Part shown: positions 9,608 to 17,379 of the stretch, in pieces | Position numbering within the stretch: the stretch's first letter is position 1 | Layout of the letters: each line of letters starts with the position of its first letter | The notes under the pieces: generated by a model | Seen by the model: the letters and a program-made list of their open reading frames with translations, nothing else | Databases searched by the model: none | What the model was told of the DNA's origin: nothing | Made by a program: the position numbers and the translations under genes | Assembly (NCBI GenBank): GCA_003647645.1 | Contig: QMNG01000004.1 | Location: 1 to 56,795, forward strand | DNA length: 56,795 bases | Direction: 5' to 3' | Source of the DNA: a candidate division Kazan bacterium | Lineage (GTDB): Bacteria; Patescibacteriota; Kazan-3B-28

Positions 9608-9752
9608 AACATTCAAATTATATCAGGCAATCGCGTTGATAGAGAGTAAAATTCCTGTTAATCTACTGTTGTTGTATATTTAGACTAGAATCTACTTGAT
9701 AGTTAATTGTTAGTAGTTGGATATTGGAAATTAAATTGCGGAGCAATTTTGG

Positions 9753-10008
9753 GGGCATGTAGCTCAGTTGGTTAGAGCGCAGTCCTGACCAGCCGACGCA
9801 TAAATACATTTTGAAATTGTGGGCACATAGCTCAGTTGGTTAGAGCGCAGTCCTGATAAGACTGAGGTCCCTGGTTCGAGTCCAGGTGTGCCCACCACAA
9901 TTTCAAAATATGCTATGGCTGGCTAGGTAAGACTGCCTGTCCTCCGTAGCTCTATGAAATAGAGCGAAGGACGAAAGGTCCCTGGTTCGAATCCAGGCAT
10001 GCCCACCA
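9753..10008 (+). other. Second tRNA-Ile(GAT)-like gene, split by two insertions
   Basis: The 5' half is at 9753-9788 (acceptor GGGCATG, D arm, anticodon stem CAGTC and loop bases CTGA). The loop resumes at 9928 (TAA, then GACTG), and the T arm and acceptor (CATGCCC-A-CCA) are at 9976-10008. The two acceptor strands pair perfectly. Joining 9788 to 9928 restores the loop CTGATAA, anticodon GAT. The first insertion (139 nt, 9789-9927) starts CCAGCC, ends with GGCTGG plus CTAGG, and contains the complete tRNA-Ile at 9821-9897. The second (about 40 nt, 9936-9975) is a hairpin in the variable loop (GTCCT/AGGAC, GCTCTA/TAGAGC). No group I or II intron core is visible. It is either a pseudogene or a tRNA that needs an unknown removal step. 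Confidence 0.7.
9821..9897 (+). tRNA. tRNA-Ile (anticodon GAT), nested
   Basis: A complete 77-nt tRNA: acceptor GGGCACA/TGTGCCC, D stem GCTC/GAGC, anticodon stem CAGTC/GACTG with loop CTGATAA (GAT), variable loop AGGTC, T stem CCTGG/CCAGG and an encoded CCA. It is flanked by an 11-bp inverted repeat (ATTTTGAAATT at 9808-9818, AATTTCAAAAT at 9899-9909) that continues outward to CCAGCC/GGCTGG, so the whole tRNA sits at the tip of a long stem. That stem lies inside the anticodon loop of a second tRNA-Ile-like gene. Confidence 0.95.
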
Positions 10009-10030
10009 GTAGGTTTTGTTAATATAAAAT

Positions 10031-10058
10031 TTGGCTCTATTTTATTTTGTGATATGAT
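10031..10058 (+). promoter_or_regulatory. Promoter of the acidic-protein gene
   Basis: TTGGCT at 10031 and TATGAT at 10053 with a 16-base spacer. The leader of about 85 nt that follows can fold (GGGTGAGA near 10067 with TCTCCCCC; GGGTACACCC near 10129) and is unlike the leaderless starts of most genes in the window. Confidence 0.55.
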
Positions 10059-10149
10059 ACTCTTTCGGGTGAGAAGCAATCTCCCCCCACATCAACGTTC
10101 CGCTGCATAGCAAAATCAAGCATGAGGCGGGTACACCCATCAAAAATTT

Positions 10150-10680
10150 ATGAACACTAGAGAAGGGGGATTATCATCCGGAGAATCGGGGGAAGAAGAT
10201 AGCGCTGCTGGTTTTGAAGTAGTGCCTGGTTTGGAATTGGAGGATGGCAAAGAAGATGGCGAGGAAGAGGATTCTGTGCTGACAGCGGAAGAAGCTGTAG
10301 GGTTTATCAATGAGCTGGCTCAAAATGGGCAGACTGAAACGCTTCTGAATATCAAAGATAACTTCATTGAGTGCAAAGTATGCAGCGAAGATGAGTTTGA
10401 TGAACTGGTTGTTTTGGCCACAACAAAGCGAATCAGACGCTATATTGACATAGCTCAGGAAATTGAATCACAGATCGAAGAAATTAACAGAGTGCTTGGC
10501 CCAGATTGTGCTGGCTCGAATCATAATCAGGAAGTTGTTAGAGATTACTATCAACGGGCAGCTGAGCTAGATTTAGAGAGAGCTAAGATAATCCGTGGAC
10601 GGGAGTGGAGACACGACACTCATACAAAGCAGCTGCTAAAAGAATTGGGAAATGGGCTAAATCTTACCCCAGAAGAATAG
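10150..10680 (+). CDS. Hypothetical acidic coiled-coil-like protein
   Basis: A 176-residue soluble protein without a family I recognise. The first ~55 residues are Glu/Asp/Gly/Ser rich and likely disordered. Residues ~57-100 look globular with two cysteines (CKVC); residues ~105-165 are helical with heptad-like spacing (IDIAQEIESQIEEINRVL). There is no signal peptide or membrane helix. No good ribosome site precedes the ATG. The gene stands alone with its own promoter, structured leader and terminator. Confidence 0.6.
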   Translation: MNTREGGLSSGESGEEDSAAGFEVVPGLELEDGKEDGEEEDSVLTAEEAVGFINELAQNGQTETLLNIKDNFIECKVCSEDEFDELVVLATTKRIRRYIDIAQEIESQIEEINRVLGPDCAGSNHNQEVVRDYYQRAAELDLERAKIIRGREWRHDTHTKQLLKELGNGLNLTPEE

Positions 10681-10696
10681 CTGGCTAATTCAATGA

Positions 10697-10720
10697 AAAC
10701 CGCTCTCGGAGCGGTTTTTT
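10697..10720 (+). terminator. Terminator after the acidic-protein gene
   Basis: AAACCGCTC - TCG - GAGCGGTTTTTT, a nine-pair stem with a three-base loop and a T run, 17 bases after the stop codon. Confidence 0.85.
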
Positions 10721-10722
10721 AC

Positions 10723-10751
10723 TTGACAGGTTGTAGGTTTTCTGATAGACT
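10723..10751 (+). promoter_or_regulatory. Promoter of the MYG1-like gene
   Basis: TTGACA at 10723-10728 and TAGACT at 10746-10751, spacing 17. It starts three bases after the preceding terminator. The 80-nt leader has short hairpins (GAGCAGATTGCTC near 10801) and ends with AGGAGGGG before the ATG. Confidence 0.7.
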
Positions 10752-10834
10752 GCTTTCGATGGTTTCCTAGCGGTGGAGGCCGGGTATTCTTTACAAATCC
10801 GGAGCAGATTGCTCTATATCAGGAGGGGACAGCA

Positions 10835-11800
10835 ATGTCTCGTATTCACACTGTTTGGATGCACATAAAGCCGCATCTGGACGAGATTTGTGCCTTTTGG
10901 TTGTTAGTCCGCTTTGGGGAAAAGATGTTTCCGGGAATAGGCGACTGTGAGCTTCGGTTTACGGCTAACGGAGGAATCGTCTCTGACCAAAAAACTGCGG
11001 ACATGGAAGCCCAGGGACATCTATTCTTGGGCTGCGGCGATGAGGGAGCGCGCTTCAACGATCATCGTGGCGGTGTCAAGAAGAAATGCACTGCCGAGTT
11101 GGTGGCTGAGACACTCGGTCTCAGCTCCAAGGACGAGATTAAGTTGATGTTGGATTATGTTCACAAGGCAGATTTGGGAACGGGCATGGGCCCGTTCGAG
11201 TTTGCCTCTCTGATCAAGATGAAGCACAACTTACCCAACGGTGACACCGAAGAGGTGGTTCGCTGGGCCATGGCAGTCCTGGATGAAATACACCAGGATC
11301 AATATCTGTTTTGGTCAGAAGCGAACATTGAACTCGCCAAGCTTCAGTGCAGGCATCTTACTGAGTGGTCCATCATCTACATTGATGGAGTTGACAGTCC
11401 TCGAGTTCTACGAGCTGTTCGGGCTAACGTTGAGAAATGCGCTGTGTTTATCCAGCGTACGAAGACTGGAAATGTGCAGATCTTCTGCACAGACCAGCAC
11501 CGGCTTAAATTTCGGCTCCACTGGGTCGCCGGCGAACTTCGTCGGTTAGAAGATTTGGTCCGGTATGGTAAAGTCCGATGTGAAGATGCTGCTAAGAGAA
11601 TGGCAGTGGGAAAACTCGATGACAGTGACCCGTGGTATCTCATGGAGGGTAAAACCAAAGCGACTACGGGTGTTATGCTCCTTAACGGGTCGCTGACCCA
11701 TTCGGACGTCTCTCCAACCCGTTTGGGATTGGAAGAGATAGTGGATGTAGTTGAGAAATCTCTGGATTACTACCTTGAAAGAAAGAGAAAGAGAAGATAG
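10835..11800 (+). CDS. MYG1/DHH-like putative metal-dependent phosphoesterase
   Basis: A 321-residue soluble protein. The N-terminus has the pattern H-x3-H-x-D-E (His10, His14, Asp16, Glu17), then a strand-rich segment, then FNDHRGG with Asp76-His77, then a helix with DYVHKADLG near 106-114. This resembles the H-x-D-E ... D-H layout of MYG1-type nucleases, distantly related to DHH phosphoesterases. The rest is not recognised and the substrate is unknown. It stands alone with a consensus promoter, an AGGAGG ribosome site nine bases before the ATG and a strong terminator, and its codons are richer in C and G at third positions than those of nearby housekeeping genes. Confidence 0.55.
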   Translation: MSRIHTVWMHIKPHLDEICAFWLLVRFGEKMFPGIGDCELRFTANGGIVSDQKTADMEAQGHLFLGCGDEGARFNDHRGGVKKKCTAELVAETLGLSSKDEIKLMLDYVHKADLGTGMGPFEFASLIKMKHNLPNGDTEEVVRWAMAVLDEIHQDQYLFWSEANIELAKLQCRHLTEWSIIYIDGVDSPRVLRAVRANVEKCAVFIQRTKTGNVQIFCTDQHRLKFRLHWVAGELRRLEDLVRYGKVRCEDAAKRMAVGKLDDSDPWYLMEGKTKATTGVMLLNGSLTHSDVSPTRLGLEEIVDVVEKSLDYYLERKRKRR

Positions 11801-11824
11801 AAAAGATTTTGCTCATTTGTACAT

Positions 11825-11853
11825 AGAGGCGGGACCTAAAAGGTTCCGCCTCT
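11825..11853. terminator. Bidirectional terminator between convergent genes
   Basis: AGAGGCGGGACCT and AGGTTCCGCCTCT form a long stem with a very short loop, followed by TTTCTATTTC on the plus strand and preceded by A-rich bases. It serves the gene ending at 11800 and the convergent gene ending at 11856. Confidence 0.75.
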
Positions 11854-11855
11854 TT

Positions 11856-12398
11856 CTATTTCTTCCAAAAATTCTCTGGGATTTTGTTAATTAGATATTC
11901 TATTCTTTCCAGTACAAATAACAGATCTGATAAACGATTCAGAAATTTATGGATAATCGGATCGACAATTTCTGTTTCAGATAATCTCAAAACCTCGCGT
12001 TCAGCCCGGCGACAAGTGGTGCGGGCAATATCTAACATTGCTCCAGGTTTGTTATTGCCGGGAATAATGAAGTTTGAGATTGGAGGCAGAAATTGATTAA
12101 AATAGTCAATGCTTTTTTCCATACCGACGATATCCATTTCTGAAATGGTTGGTGTAAGTATCTGTTCTTTGGCAGCCAACATTGACATCATATTCATAAT
12201 TTTATTTTGAATTTTAAGTAGTAACTTGCGTGTGTCTGCATTAGTTGAAAAGGCTCGGGCAGCACCGAGAGTGGAGTTCAGCTCATCAACTGTGCCATAA
12301 GCGGAAGTTCGTAGATCAGTTTTGTTGACTCGTTCGCCAGTTCCGAGCGAGGTAGTGCCTAAATCACCTTTGCGGGTATATATTTTTTCCCTCTTCAT
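11856..12398 (-). CDS. Cob(I)alamin adenosyltransferase, PduO type
   Basis: A 180-residue cytoplasmic enzyme that transfers adenosyl from ATP to cobalamin. The diagnostic N-terminus YTRKGDLGTTSLGTG is present, followed by KTDLRTSAYGTVDELN and the C-terminal RTTCRRAEREV helix that builds the active site between subunits; the length fits the family. No cobalamin synthesis genes are in the window, so the cofactor is presumably salvaged; a class II ribonucleotide reductase elsewhere would be a likely user (inference). The -10 box TAAAAT lies eight bases before the ATG and there is no ribosome site. It is divergent from recO with only 41 bases between the start codons. Confidence 0.9.
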   Translation of the reverse strand: MKREKIYTRKGDLGTTSLGTGERVNKTDLRTSAYGTVDELNSTLGAARAFSTNADTRKLLLKIQNKIMNMMSMLAAKEQILTPTISEMDIVGMEKSIDYFNQFLPPISNFIIPGNNKPGAMLDIARTTCRRAEREVLRLSETEIVDPIIHKFLNRLSDLLFVLERIEYLINKIPENFWKK

Positions 12399-12439
12399 GA
12401 CAGATTATTTTATCAGGTAAACTGCTAAAATAGAAATAG

Positions 12440-13186
12440 ATGGCTACCATAAAAACATCGGGAATAGTGATAAGACAAATAAATCTGGGTGAGGCAGATA
12501 AGATTTTAACTATTTTGACCAGAGATAGAGGGAAAATCCGAGCTGTGGTTAAGGGGGTAAGACGGCCCAAGGCCAAATTGGCTGGTTTTACCGATATGTT
12601 CAGGTATAACGATTTTGTTCTGGCCGAGGGCAAGAATTTAGATATCGTAATTTCGGCTGTAACAATTGAACAATTTATTTCCGATGGCATAGAGCTGGAA
12701 AAGATCGGGATAATATATTATCTTTGCGAGCTGGTGGACAAACTGATGGAAGAAACCAATGAGGTCAAAGGAGTTTTTGAACTCCTACGTGAAGCTCTGC
12801 ACTTCGTAAGAAATCATGATATTGATTCAGCTCTGATAAAAAGTTATTTTGAGATGAAGATGTTATTGCTTTTGGGTTACTCGCCAGAGCTGAACCAGTG
12901 TGTGGCTACCCATAAAAAACTTGGCGATGAGGATGAACTAAGTTTTAGTGTGCGCTTAGGGGGAGTATTATGCGGCGACGCAAAAATAAAAGACGATTTT
13001 GCCCGACCCATATCGCAGAATACATTGAAATTTTTGCGGTTGTTGCAATGTTATCCACTTGCGGATGTTTCAAAAATTAAGGCTGATCCAGAAATTTTGA
13101 ATCAGATGTCGGCCGTAACTTCTGATTTTGTTGAATACGTAATGGAGGTGAGGCCAAAATCACTCGCCGTACTCGGCGAGTTATAG
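12440..13186 (+). CDS. recO: DNA repair protein RecO
   Basis: A 248-residue RecO. The N-terminal OB fold is clear (GIVIRQINLGEADKILTI, then RGKIRAVVKGVRRPKAKLAG), followed by the helical domain. The C-terminal zinc site found in many RecO proteins is not evident: only isolated cysteines occur (near residues 155 and 178). RecO helps load RecA on SSB-coated DNA and anneals strands. The TAAAAT box at 12426-12431 stands eight bases before the ATG with no ribosome site, so the message should be leaderless. Confidence 0.93.
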   Translation: MATIKTSGIVIRQINLGEADKILTILTRDRGKIRAVVKGVRRPKAKLAGFTDMFRYNDFVLAEGKNLDIVISAVTIEQFISDGIELEKIGIIYYLCELVDKLMEETNEVKGVFELLREALHFVRNHDIDSALIKSYFEMKMLLLLGYSPELNQCVATHKKLGDEDELSFSVRLGGVLCGDAKIKDDFARPISQNTLKFLRLLQCYPLADVSKIKADPEILNQMSAVTSDFVEYVMEVRPKSLAVLGEL

Positions 13187-13188
13187 TG

Positions 13189-13420
13189 CTACTTTTTCCC
13201 AAAGTAACCAAAAGCTGTTGGCACTTTGTCTTGGCAAAGTGCCAAAAACCGTTTACGCATTCACTCTCGCTGTTAGCTATTAAAGAAATCTTTTCTCTGG
13301 CTTATCTCTAAACTCACCCCGATGTTCCACATCGGGATTTAGACATAGAGCACACTAGGGTGATAGATTTCTTTTATTCAATACGCTCGAGCTCAATGCT
13401 AGGGGTTGGCTTTGCCAAAT
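13189..13420 (+). repeat. Dispersed structured element, copy B
   Basis: It starts three bases after the recO stop. Parts in order: small hairpin TACTTT...AAAGTA (13190-13206), hairpin GGCACTTTG...CAAAGTGCC (13220-13243), long stem AAAGAAATC (13282-13290) / GATTTCTTT (13366-13374), enclosing AAACTC (13310) and the hairpin CCCGATG...CATCGGG (13318-13336), then the final hairpin TTGGCTTTGCCAA (13406-13418) and AGAGGAAAT. The plan matches copy A, with a different stem sequence; the second half of the apical motif is weak here. Confidence 0.8.
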
Positions 13421-13441
13421 AGAGGAAATACTATAAAAACT

Positions 13442-13463
13442 AATCGGCCCATCCACGGGCCGA
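13442..13463. terminator. Hairpin between recO element and recombinase gene
   Basis: ATCGGCCC - ATCCAC - GGGCCGAT, an eight-pair GC-rich stem. It is followed on the plus strand by AGATTCTCCCTGTTTTTTCC; an A-rich run precedes it, so it could end transcription from either side, including the recombinase gene on the minus strand. Confidence 0.5.
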
Positions 13464-13525
13464 TAGATTCTCCCTGTTTTTTCCATGATTCATAATTCTC
13501 TATTCTCTTCTCTGTATGTTATATA

Positions 13526-14443
13526 CTATCTTCTGCGCCGGCTGTGGAAGGCGCGGTGGACGTCCTTCAGCTGGCGGTTAGTGATGTGGGTGTAGACTTG
13601 GGTAGTGGTAATAGAGGAGTGGCCCAGCAGGGCTTGGACGGAGCGGATGTCGGCTCCGTTTATTAACAAATCAGTAGCATAAGAATGGCGCAGGGTGTGA
13701 GGCGTTACTTTTTTCACTATGCCGGCTTTGGTAGCATATTTTTGTATAATTCGCTGAACACTGCGGGGGGTAAGGAATTTGGCATTGGAATTAATTCCAT
13801 GTGAAATAAACACATATTCATTGTTATCCTTGCGTTTTTCTAAGTATCGTCTGAGAGTTGTCTTGGCTTCGTCAGACATAAACACAATTCGAGGTTTGTC
13901 GCCTTTGCCCCGGACCATAAACTCTCCGCGTTGGAGGTTAATTTTCTCTTTTTTAAGGGCAGTTAACTCAGAAACTCGCAGGCCGGTAGAAAAAAGAGTC
14001 TGAAGAATGGCATAATCTCTTAAATGTTGAAGTTTATTATCTTTGGGTACAGCTTCAAATAACCGATCGAGTTCATAAATTTCCAAAAAATCAACTGATC
14101 GTGGCGGGGTTTTGGGCAGTTCTATTTTTTCTGCCGGCAGAGATTTGACATCATTCCTAGCGAGGAACTTTAAAAATGCTCTAAGTGCGATAATGTGGTA
14201 ATTCTGAGTAACAAGTTTTAAGCTCTTTCCACTTGCATCTTTATAGCGATTAAGCCATTGGCGATATTTGCGAACCAAGGGCAGATCAATTTGGGCGGGG
14301 GAGAGGTTCTGTTTGCCAGCGCGTTTGGCAAACTCCAAAAAGCGCATCAGATAATGGTGGTAGTTATTCAGTGTGCGCTGGCTGCGATTTTTCTCGATTT
14401 CCATATAATCGAGAAAATCATTTATGTAATTCTTAAATCTCAT
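13526..14443 (-). CDS. Tyrosine recombinase, Xer type
   Basis: A 305-residue site-specific recombinase. The SAM-like N-terminal DNA-binding domain covers about 1-90. The catalytic domain carries Arg in STGLRVSEL, Lys in VRGKGDKPR, H-x-x-R in TPHTLRHSYA, His in LLGHSSITTT and the Tyr nucleophile in QVYTHI. The length and absence of extra domains fit the chromosome-dimer resolvase class (XerC/D/A); a phage integrase is less likely. The start at 14443 is chosen because AAGGGAT precedes it at a good distance, and because a TATAAT box overlaps the in-frame ATG at 14473. No phage or plasmid genes are near. Confidence 0.9.
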   Translation of the reverse strand: MRFKNYINDFLDYMEIEKNRSQRTLNNYHHYLMRFLEFAKRAGKQNLSPAQIDLPLVRKYRQWLNRYKDASGKSLKLVTQNYHIIALRAFLKFLARNDVKSLPAEKIELPKTPPRSVDFLEIYELDRLFEAVPKDNKLQHLRDYAILQTLFSTGLRVSELTALKKEKINLQRGEFMVRGKGDKPRIVFMSDEAKTTLRRYLEKRKDNNEYVFISHGINSNAKFLTPRSVQRIIQKYATKAGIVKKVTPHTLRHSYATDLLINGADIRSVQALLGHSSITTTQVYTHITNRQLKDVHRAFHSRRRR

Positions 14444-14483
14444 GATTTCATCCCTTGCTATATTGTGCGACATTATACTAAAT

Positions 14484-14515
14484 AAAAAAAGAGGCTCCGA
14501 ACTAGTTCGGAGCCT
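14484..14515 (-). terminator. Terminator of the small ORF, upstream of the recombinase
   Basis: A perfect 24-base palindrome (AGGCTCCGAACT and its complement) at 14492-14515, followed on the minus strand by a seven-base T run. It begins at the stop codon of the 99-residue ORF and separates it from the recombinase promoter. Confidence 0.8.
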
Positions 14516-14813
14516 AAGTGTCCGGCCACCAGATGATAACTGGCTGATTCTCAAGTAGAGGACAAGGCCCGATGACACCACTGAGAGAGGAAGAGCACTT
14601 GGGTAACTTCTGCCTTTGCCACCGTCCGTAAACGTGTGTCAGAAATATAGATTGGTGGTTGGCGCAGAGCTGATGGAGTTGTTCGTCACCAATCAGCCGG
14701 TGCACTTTGCAGTTGGCTATACTCTCGTGGCACTGAGCCATCATAAAAAGAACATTGTAAACATGGTTTGGTATCTGAGACCCAAACTTCGTAATGAATT
14801 CCATTAGGGTCAC
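14514..14813 (-). CDS. Small hypothetical protein, Cys/His-containing
   Basis: An open frame of 99 codons that I accept because it has a ribosome site (AAAAGGAG, ten bases before a GTG start) and ends directly in a strong terminator. The product has five cysteines and several histidines (AQCHES, NCKVH, QLCANH) that could bind metal, no membrane helix, and ends in VIIWWPDT. No family is recognised. An alternative start is the ATG at 14804. It resembles the other stand-alone orphan genes here in having a strong ribosome site and its own terminator. Confidence 0.5.
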   Translation of the reverse strand: MTLMEFITKFGSQIPNHVYNVLFMMAQCHESIANCKVHRLIGDEQLHQLCANHQSIFLTHVYGRWQRQKLPKCSSSLSGVIGPCPLLENQPVIIWWPDT

Positions 14814-14906
14814 TGTGACACATCTCCTTTTCAAGTTACTCCCAATTGTCTCACTGGATGATGAAGAAGAGAGTAGTGTATCACATTTAGAGATTATAGT
14901 TAATCT

Positions 14907-16082
14907 CTAGCGGGGTAGATAACTAAGCGGATTCAAGGGTTTGCCGTTGTATCTGATTTCGAAATGTAAATGAGGCCCAGTGGAGCGGCCGGTTGAACCC
15001 ATCCGGGCAATCAGTTGCCCCTGCTGGACATAATCTCCAGATTTTACGTTAAATGAACTCAAGTGAGCGTAGCGAGTAACCCAGCCATCGCCGTGGTTGA
15101 TATCAATGTAATTGCCATATCCATATCGGCCGGTATAGGTGCGAACAATACCTGCAGCTGAGGCATAGATGCCCCAGCCATTCAGGCGGTTAAGGTCAAT
15201 TGCTTTATGGCGGTAATAATATCCCTGTGAAATAAAGTGTGTGTGGGTACTGGTTGGCCAAACAAACTGGCCGCTGCCAGATAAGGGGTTAAATGCGGGC
15301 AAATTGGCAACATCACCAGACGGGACGTATCTGCCACCGGATGTTTTGGGTGCGACCACACCCGGTACCAGAATTTCTTGTCCGGAGAATATTGGATCTT
15401 CCCGGTTGATTTTATTGTATTTAACAATGTCGTCAACACTAACATGGTAGCGACTGGCAATGGTACTGAGGGTATCGTTTTTGCGCACAGCTATAAAGAC
15501 GCCGTCAACCGCGGGGATCTTTAATTCCTGTCCGACTTTGAGTGAGTTGCCGGAAAGTTTGTTGGCATATTTTATTGTGTCAACGCTCAAACCAAAATCG
15601 CTGGCGACCGAAGCGACCGACTCGCCCTCTTTTACTGTGTAGATAATCGTCTCCCGGCGGCTGTTGCGGCTGATAACTGTCTGGGTGGCACCGGTTTTGA
15701 ATATATAATCGTTGTTTTCGCCAACAGTGGTGATAACTTCGTCATAGACGACATCTTCATGGAAATACTCGACAGATGCCAGCTCGGCAATGGTTCGGTA
15801 TCGGTTTTGCAGGCGGCCTTCTTCGCCACCGATCGCCACAGCGGCGCTGCGGGGAGTCAGACCAGAGAGAATGACTGAAATCGCCAAAATTGTGATGGCC
15901 CAGTGGCTACCAAAACCGTGGAGTGAACGCATCATTCCTTTAAATGAGAAATTAAATCGTGAAAGATTAGAAGTTACTGTAAAACCCAGATTGCGAAGCG
16001 ATCTCTGGTTATTTGGTTTACGAGTTGGTTGCGACTGCTGGGAGGTCGGCTGACTGACAGGCAGATGTTTTATGATATGCAA
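14907..16082 (-). CDS. LysM-M23 peptidoglycan hydrolase
   Basis: A 391-residue envelope protein. After a basic N-terminal tail of ~50 residues comes a membrane segment (WAITILAISVILSGL, about 59-75). Two LysM domains follow at about 147-192 (YTVKEGESV) and 195-242 (VRKNDTLSTIASRY). The C-terminal M23 metallopeptidase (about 272-391) has the zinc ligands in HKAIDL and HLHFE and the catalytic-site RYAHLS. It should cut peptide crosslinks in peptidoglycan outside the membrane. The TTG start at 16082 is uncertain; an ATG-ATG pair at about residue 49 is the alternative. It lies in an envelope cluster. Confidence 0.9.
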   Translation of the reverse strand: MHIIKHLPVSQPTSQQSQPTRKPNNQRSLRNLGFTVTSNLSRFNFSFKGMMRSLHGFGSHWAITILAISVILSGLTPRSAAVAIGGEEGRLQNRYRTIAELASVEYFHEDVVYDEVITTVGENNDYIFKTGATQTVISRNSRRETIIYTVKEGESVASVASDFGLSVDTIKYANKLSGNSLKVGQELKIPAVDGVFIAVRKNDTLSTIASRYHVSVDDIVKYNKINREDPIFSGQEILVPGVVAPKTSGGRYVPSGDVANLPAFNPLSGSGQFVWPTSTHTHFISQGYYYRHKAIDLNRLNGWGIYASAAGIVRTYTGRYGYGNYIDINHGDGWVTRYAHLSSFNVKSGDYVQQGQLIARMGSTGRSTGPHLHFEIRYNGKPLNPLSYLPR

Positions 16083-16252
16083 TCTTTCTGATAATCTTTT
16101 TGGGCGAGAATGTTTGCTGGTACTAATGGCTTTATTGGTTAATAGTATGCCCTAGTTCCATTTGGTAAATACTCCCTAAAAAAGAACTACTAAGTCGGTA
16201 GCTCTACATGTGGATAATATCTGATAAACACTGATTTGTCAATTGAGCATTC

Positions 16253-17251
16253 TCAAGAGATAACTGTGATTGAGATTGTGTTATCAAAGCGGCTGATGTT
16301 CCCGCTGACATCGGCTACGATAACGTCCCCAACATAAATGCCAGGCTCGGTTGGAGCCGGCAAAGTAGCCACAAAAACACTAGTTTTGTTGAAATCAAAT
16401 AGTTCATATGTCTGCCCAGCCATTTCAACTGTCACTTTGGCGGCGTTGAGTGAAGCCGGAACAAATATAGCAAAACTCTCCCCGGCAACGACCCGTGCCG
16501 GAATAATTCTGATATTGGCTCTGTCTATACCGGCGGGGTCGGTTTTTATGGTGATGGTTACCAGATTGCTAGTCGCACTTTCAATTCCCAGATCGTTGAT
16601 GGCTATAGCTGCCAAAGTATGTTGGCCGTTGTATAGAGGTTTGTCTAAATGGGTCTGGAAATGTCCATGCTCGTCGGTTTTGGTGATGGTGTTATGTTTA
16701 CCGTTATCAGTGATGATAATTTTAGTATTTTGGGCACCAGCACCGATAATTTCCGGTTTGGAGTTATTGATTTGACTTTTGTCCGGCGGACTGGTGATTG
16801 TCGGGGCGGGAGGAACTTCTGACTGGATGAGTTCTATTGTTGTGGTTTGCCTCAAAATGCCGGAGGTGAACACGATTACTGATTTACCCGGATTGGAGCC
16901 GGCAGTGTATATGAACTGAATGTTATTATCTTTATGTTCTAAAAGCTCCACTCGGCCATCACCCCGAATAATGTTGGCAGTAAGAGGGCTGGATGTATTG
17001 ATGGGGGTAACCCAAATTTTACTTTGGCTCTTGCCGTCGGCCGGTAGCTGGCTATGCTCTACCTGAACTAATAAGTCGGAACCACCCAAATGAGCGGCCA
17101 GTTGGCTGATGCTGTTTTTTAGTGTTTGAAGACTAACGCCAGTTTGAGCTACAGCAACTGTTGAACCGATCAAGATTATCAGCCCGATAATGCCCAGAGC
17201 TATATATAGGATTCTATGCCGGTTAGCTTGGGGTGATTTTGTTTGTGCCAT
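16253..17251 (-). CDS. Anchored protein with bacterial Ig-like domains
   Basis: A 332-residue surface protein. One membrane helix (about 13-36) is followed by three beta-rich segments: an invasin-like domain (about 60-145, starting VQVEHSQLPADGKS), an Ig-like repeat of the kind found in adhesins (about 150-235: ITSPPDKSQINNSKPEIIG ... LATSNLVTITI pattern), and a third beta domain to the end. It probably projects from the cell; the ligand is unknown. A TACAAT box six bases before the ATG, with TTGCTT 18 bases further up, predicts a leaderless transcript, divergent from the LCP gene. Confidence 0.75.
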   Translation of the reverse strand: MAQTKSPQANRHRILYIALGIIGLIILIGSTVAVAQTGVSLQTLKNSISQLAAHLGGSDLLVQVEHSQLPADGKSQSKIWVTPINTSSPLTANIIRGDGRVELLEHKDNNIQFIYTAGSNPGKSVIVFTSGILRQTTTIELIQSEVPPAPTITSPPDKSQINNSKPEIIGAGAQNTKIIITDNGKHNTITKTDEHGHFQTHLDKPLYNGQHTLAAIAINDLGIESATSNLVTITIKTDPAGIDRANIRIIPARVVAGESFAIFVPASLNAAKVTVEMAGQTYELFDFNKTSVFVATLPAPTEPGIYVGDVIVADVSGNISRFDNTISITVIS

Positions 17252-17379
17252 AAGTCAATTGTAGCCACACTAGGCAGGTCGAAGCAATTTTTAGGCTTTG
17301 TGAGTGTAGCTCTTTCACCTTTATGATATATTAAGGATACACACGTTAAAGATTCACTAACATTTAAGGGGGTTTTGTT

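Noticed and set aside
9789-9927. Group I intron in tRNA-Ile
   Set aside because: At 139 nt with 77 nt taken by a tRNA, there is no room for, and no sign of, the conserved P3-P8 core or guanosine-binding site.
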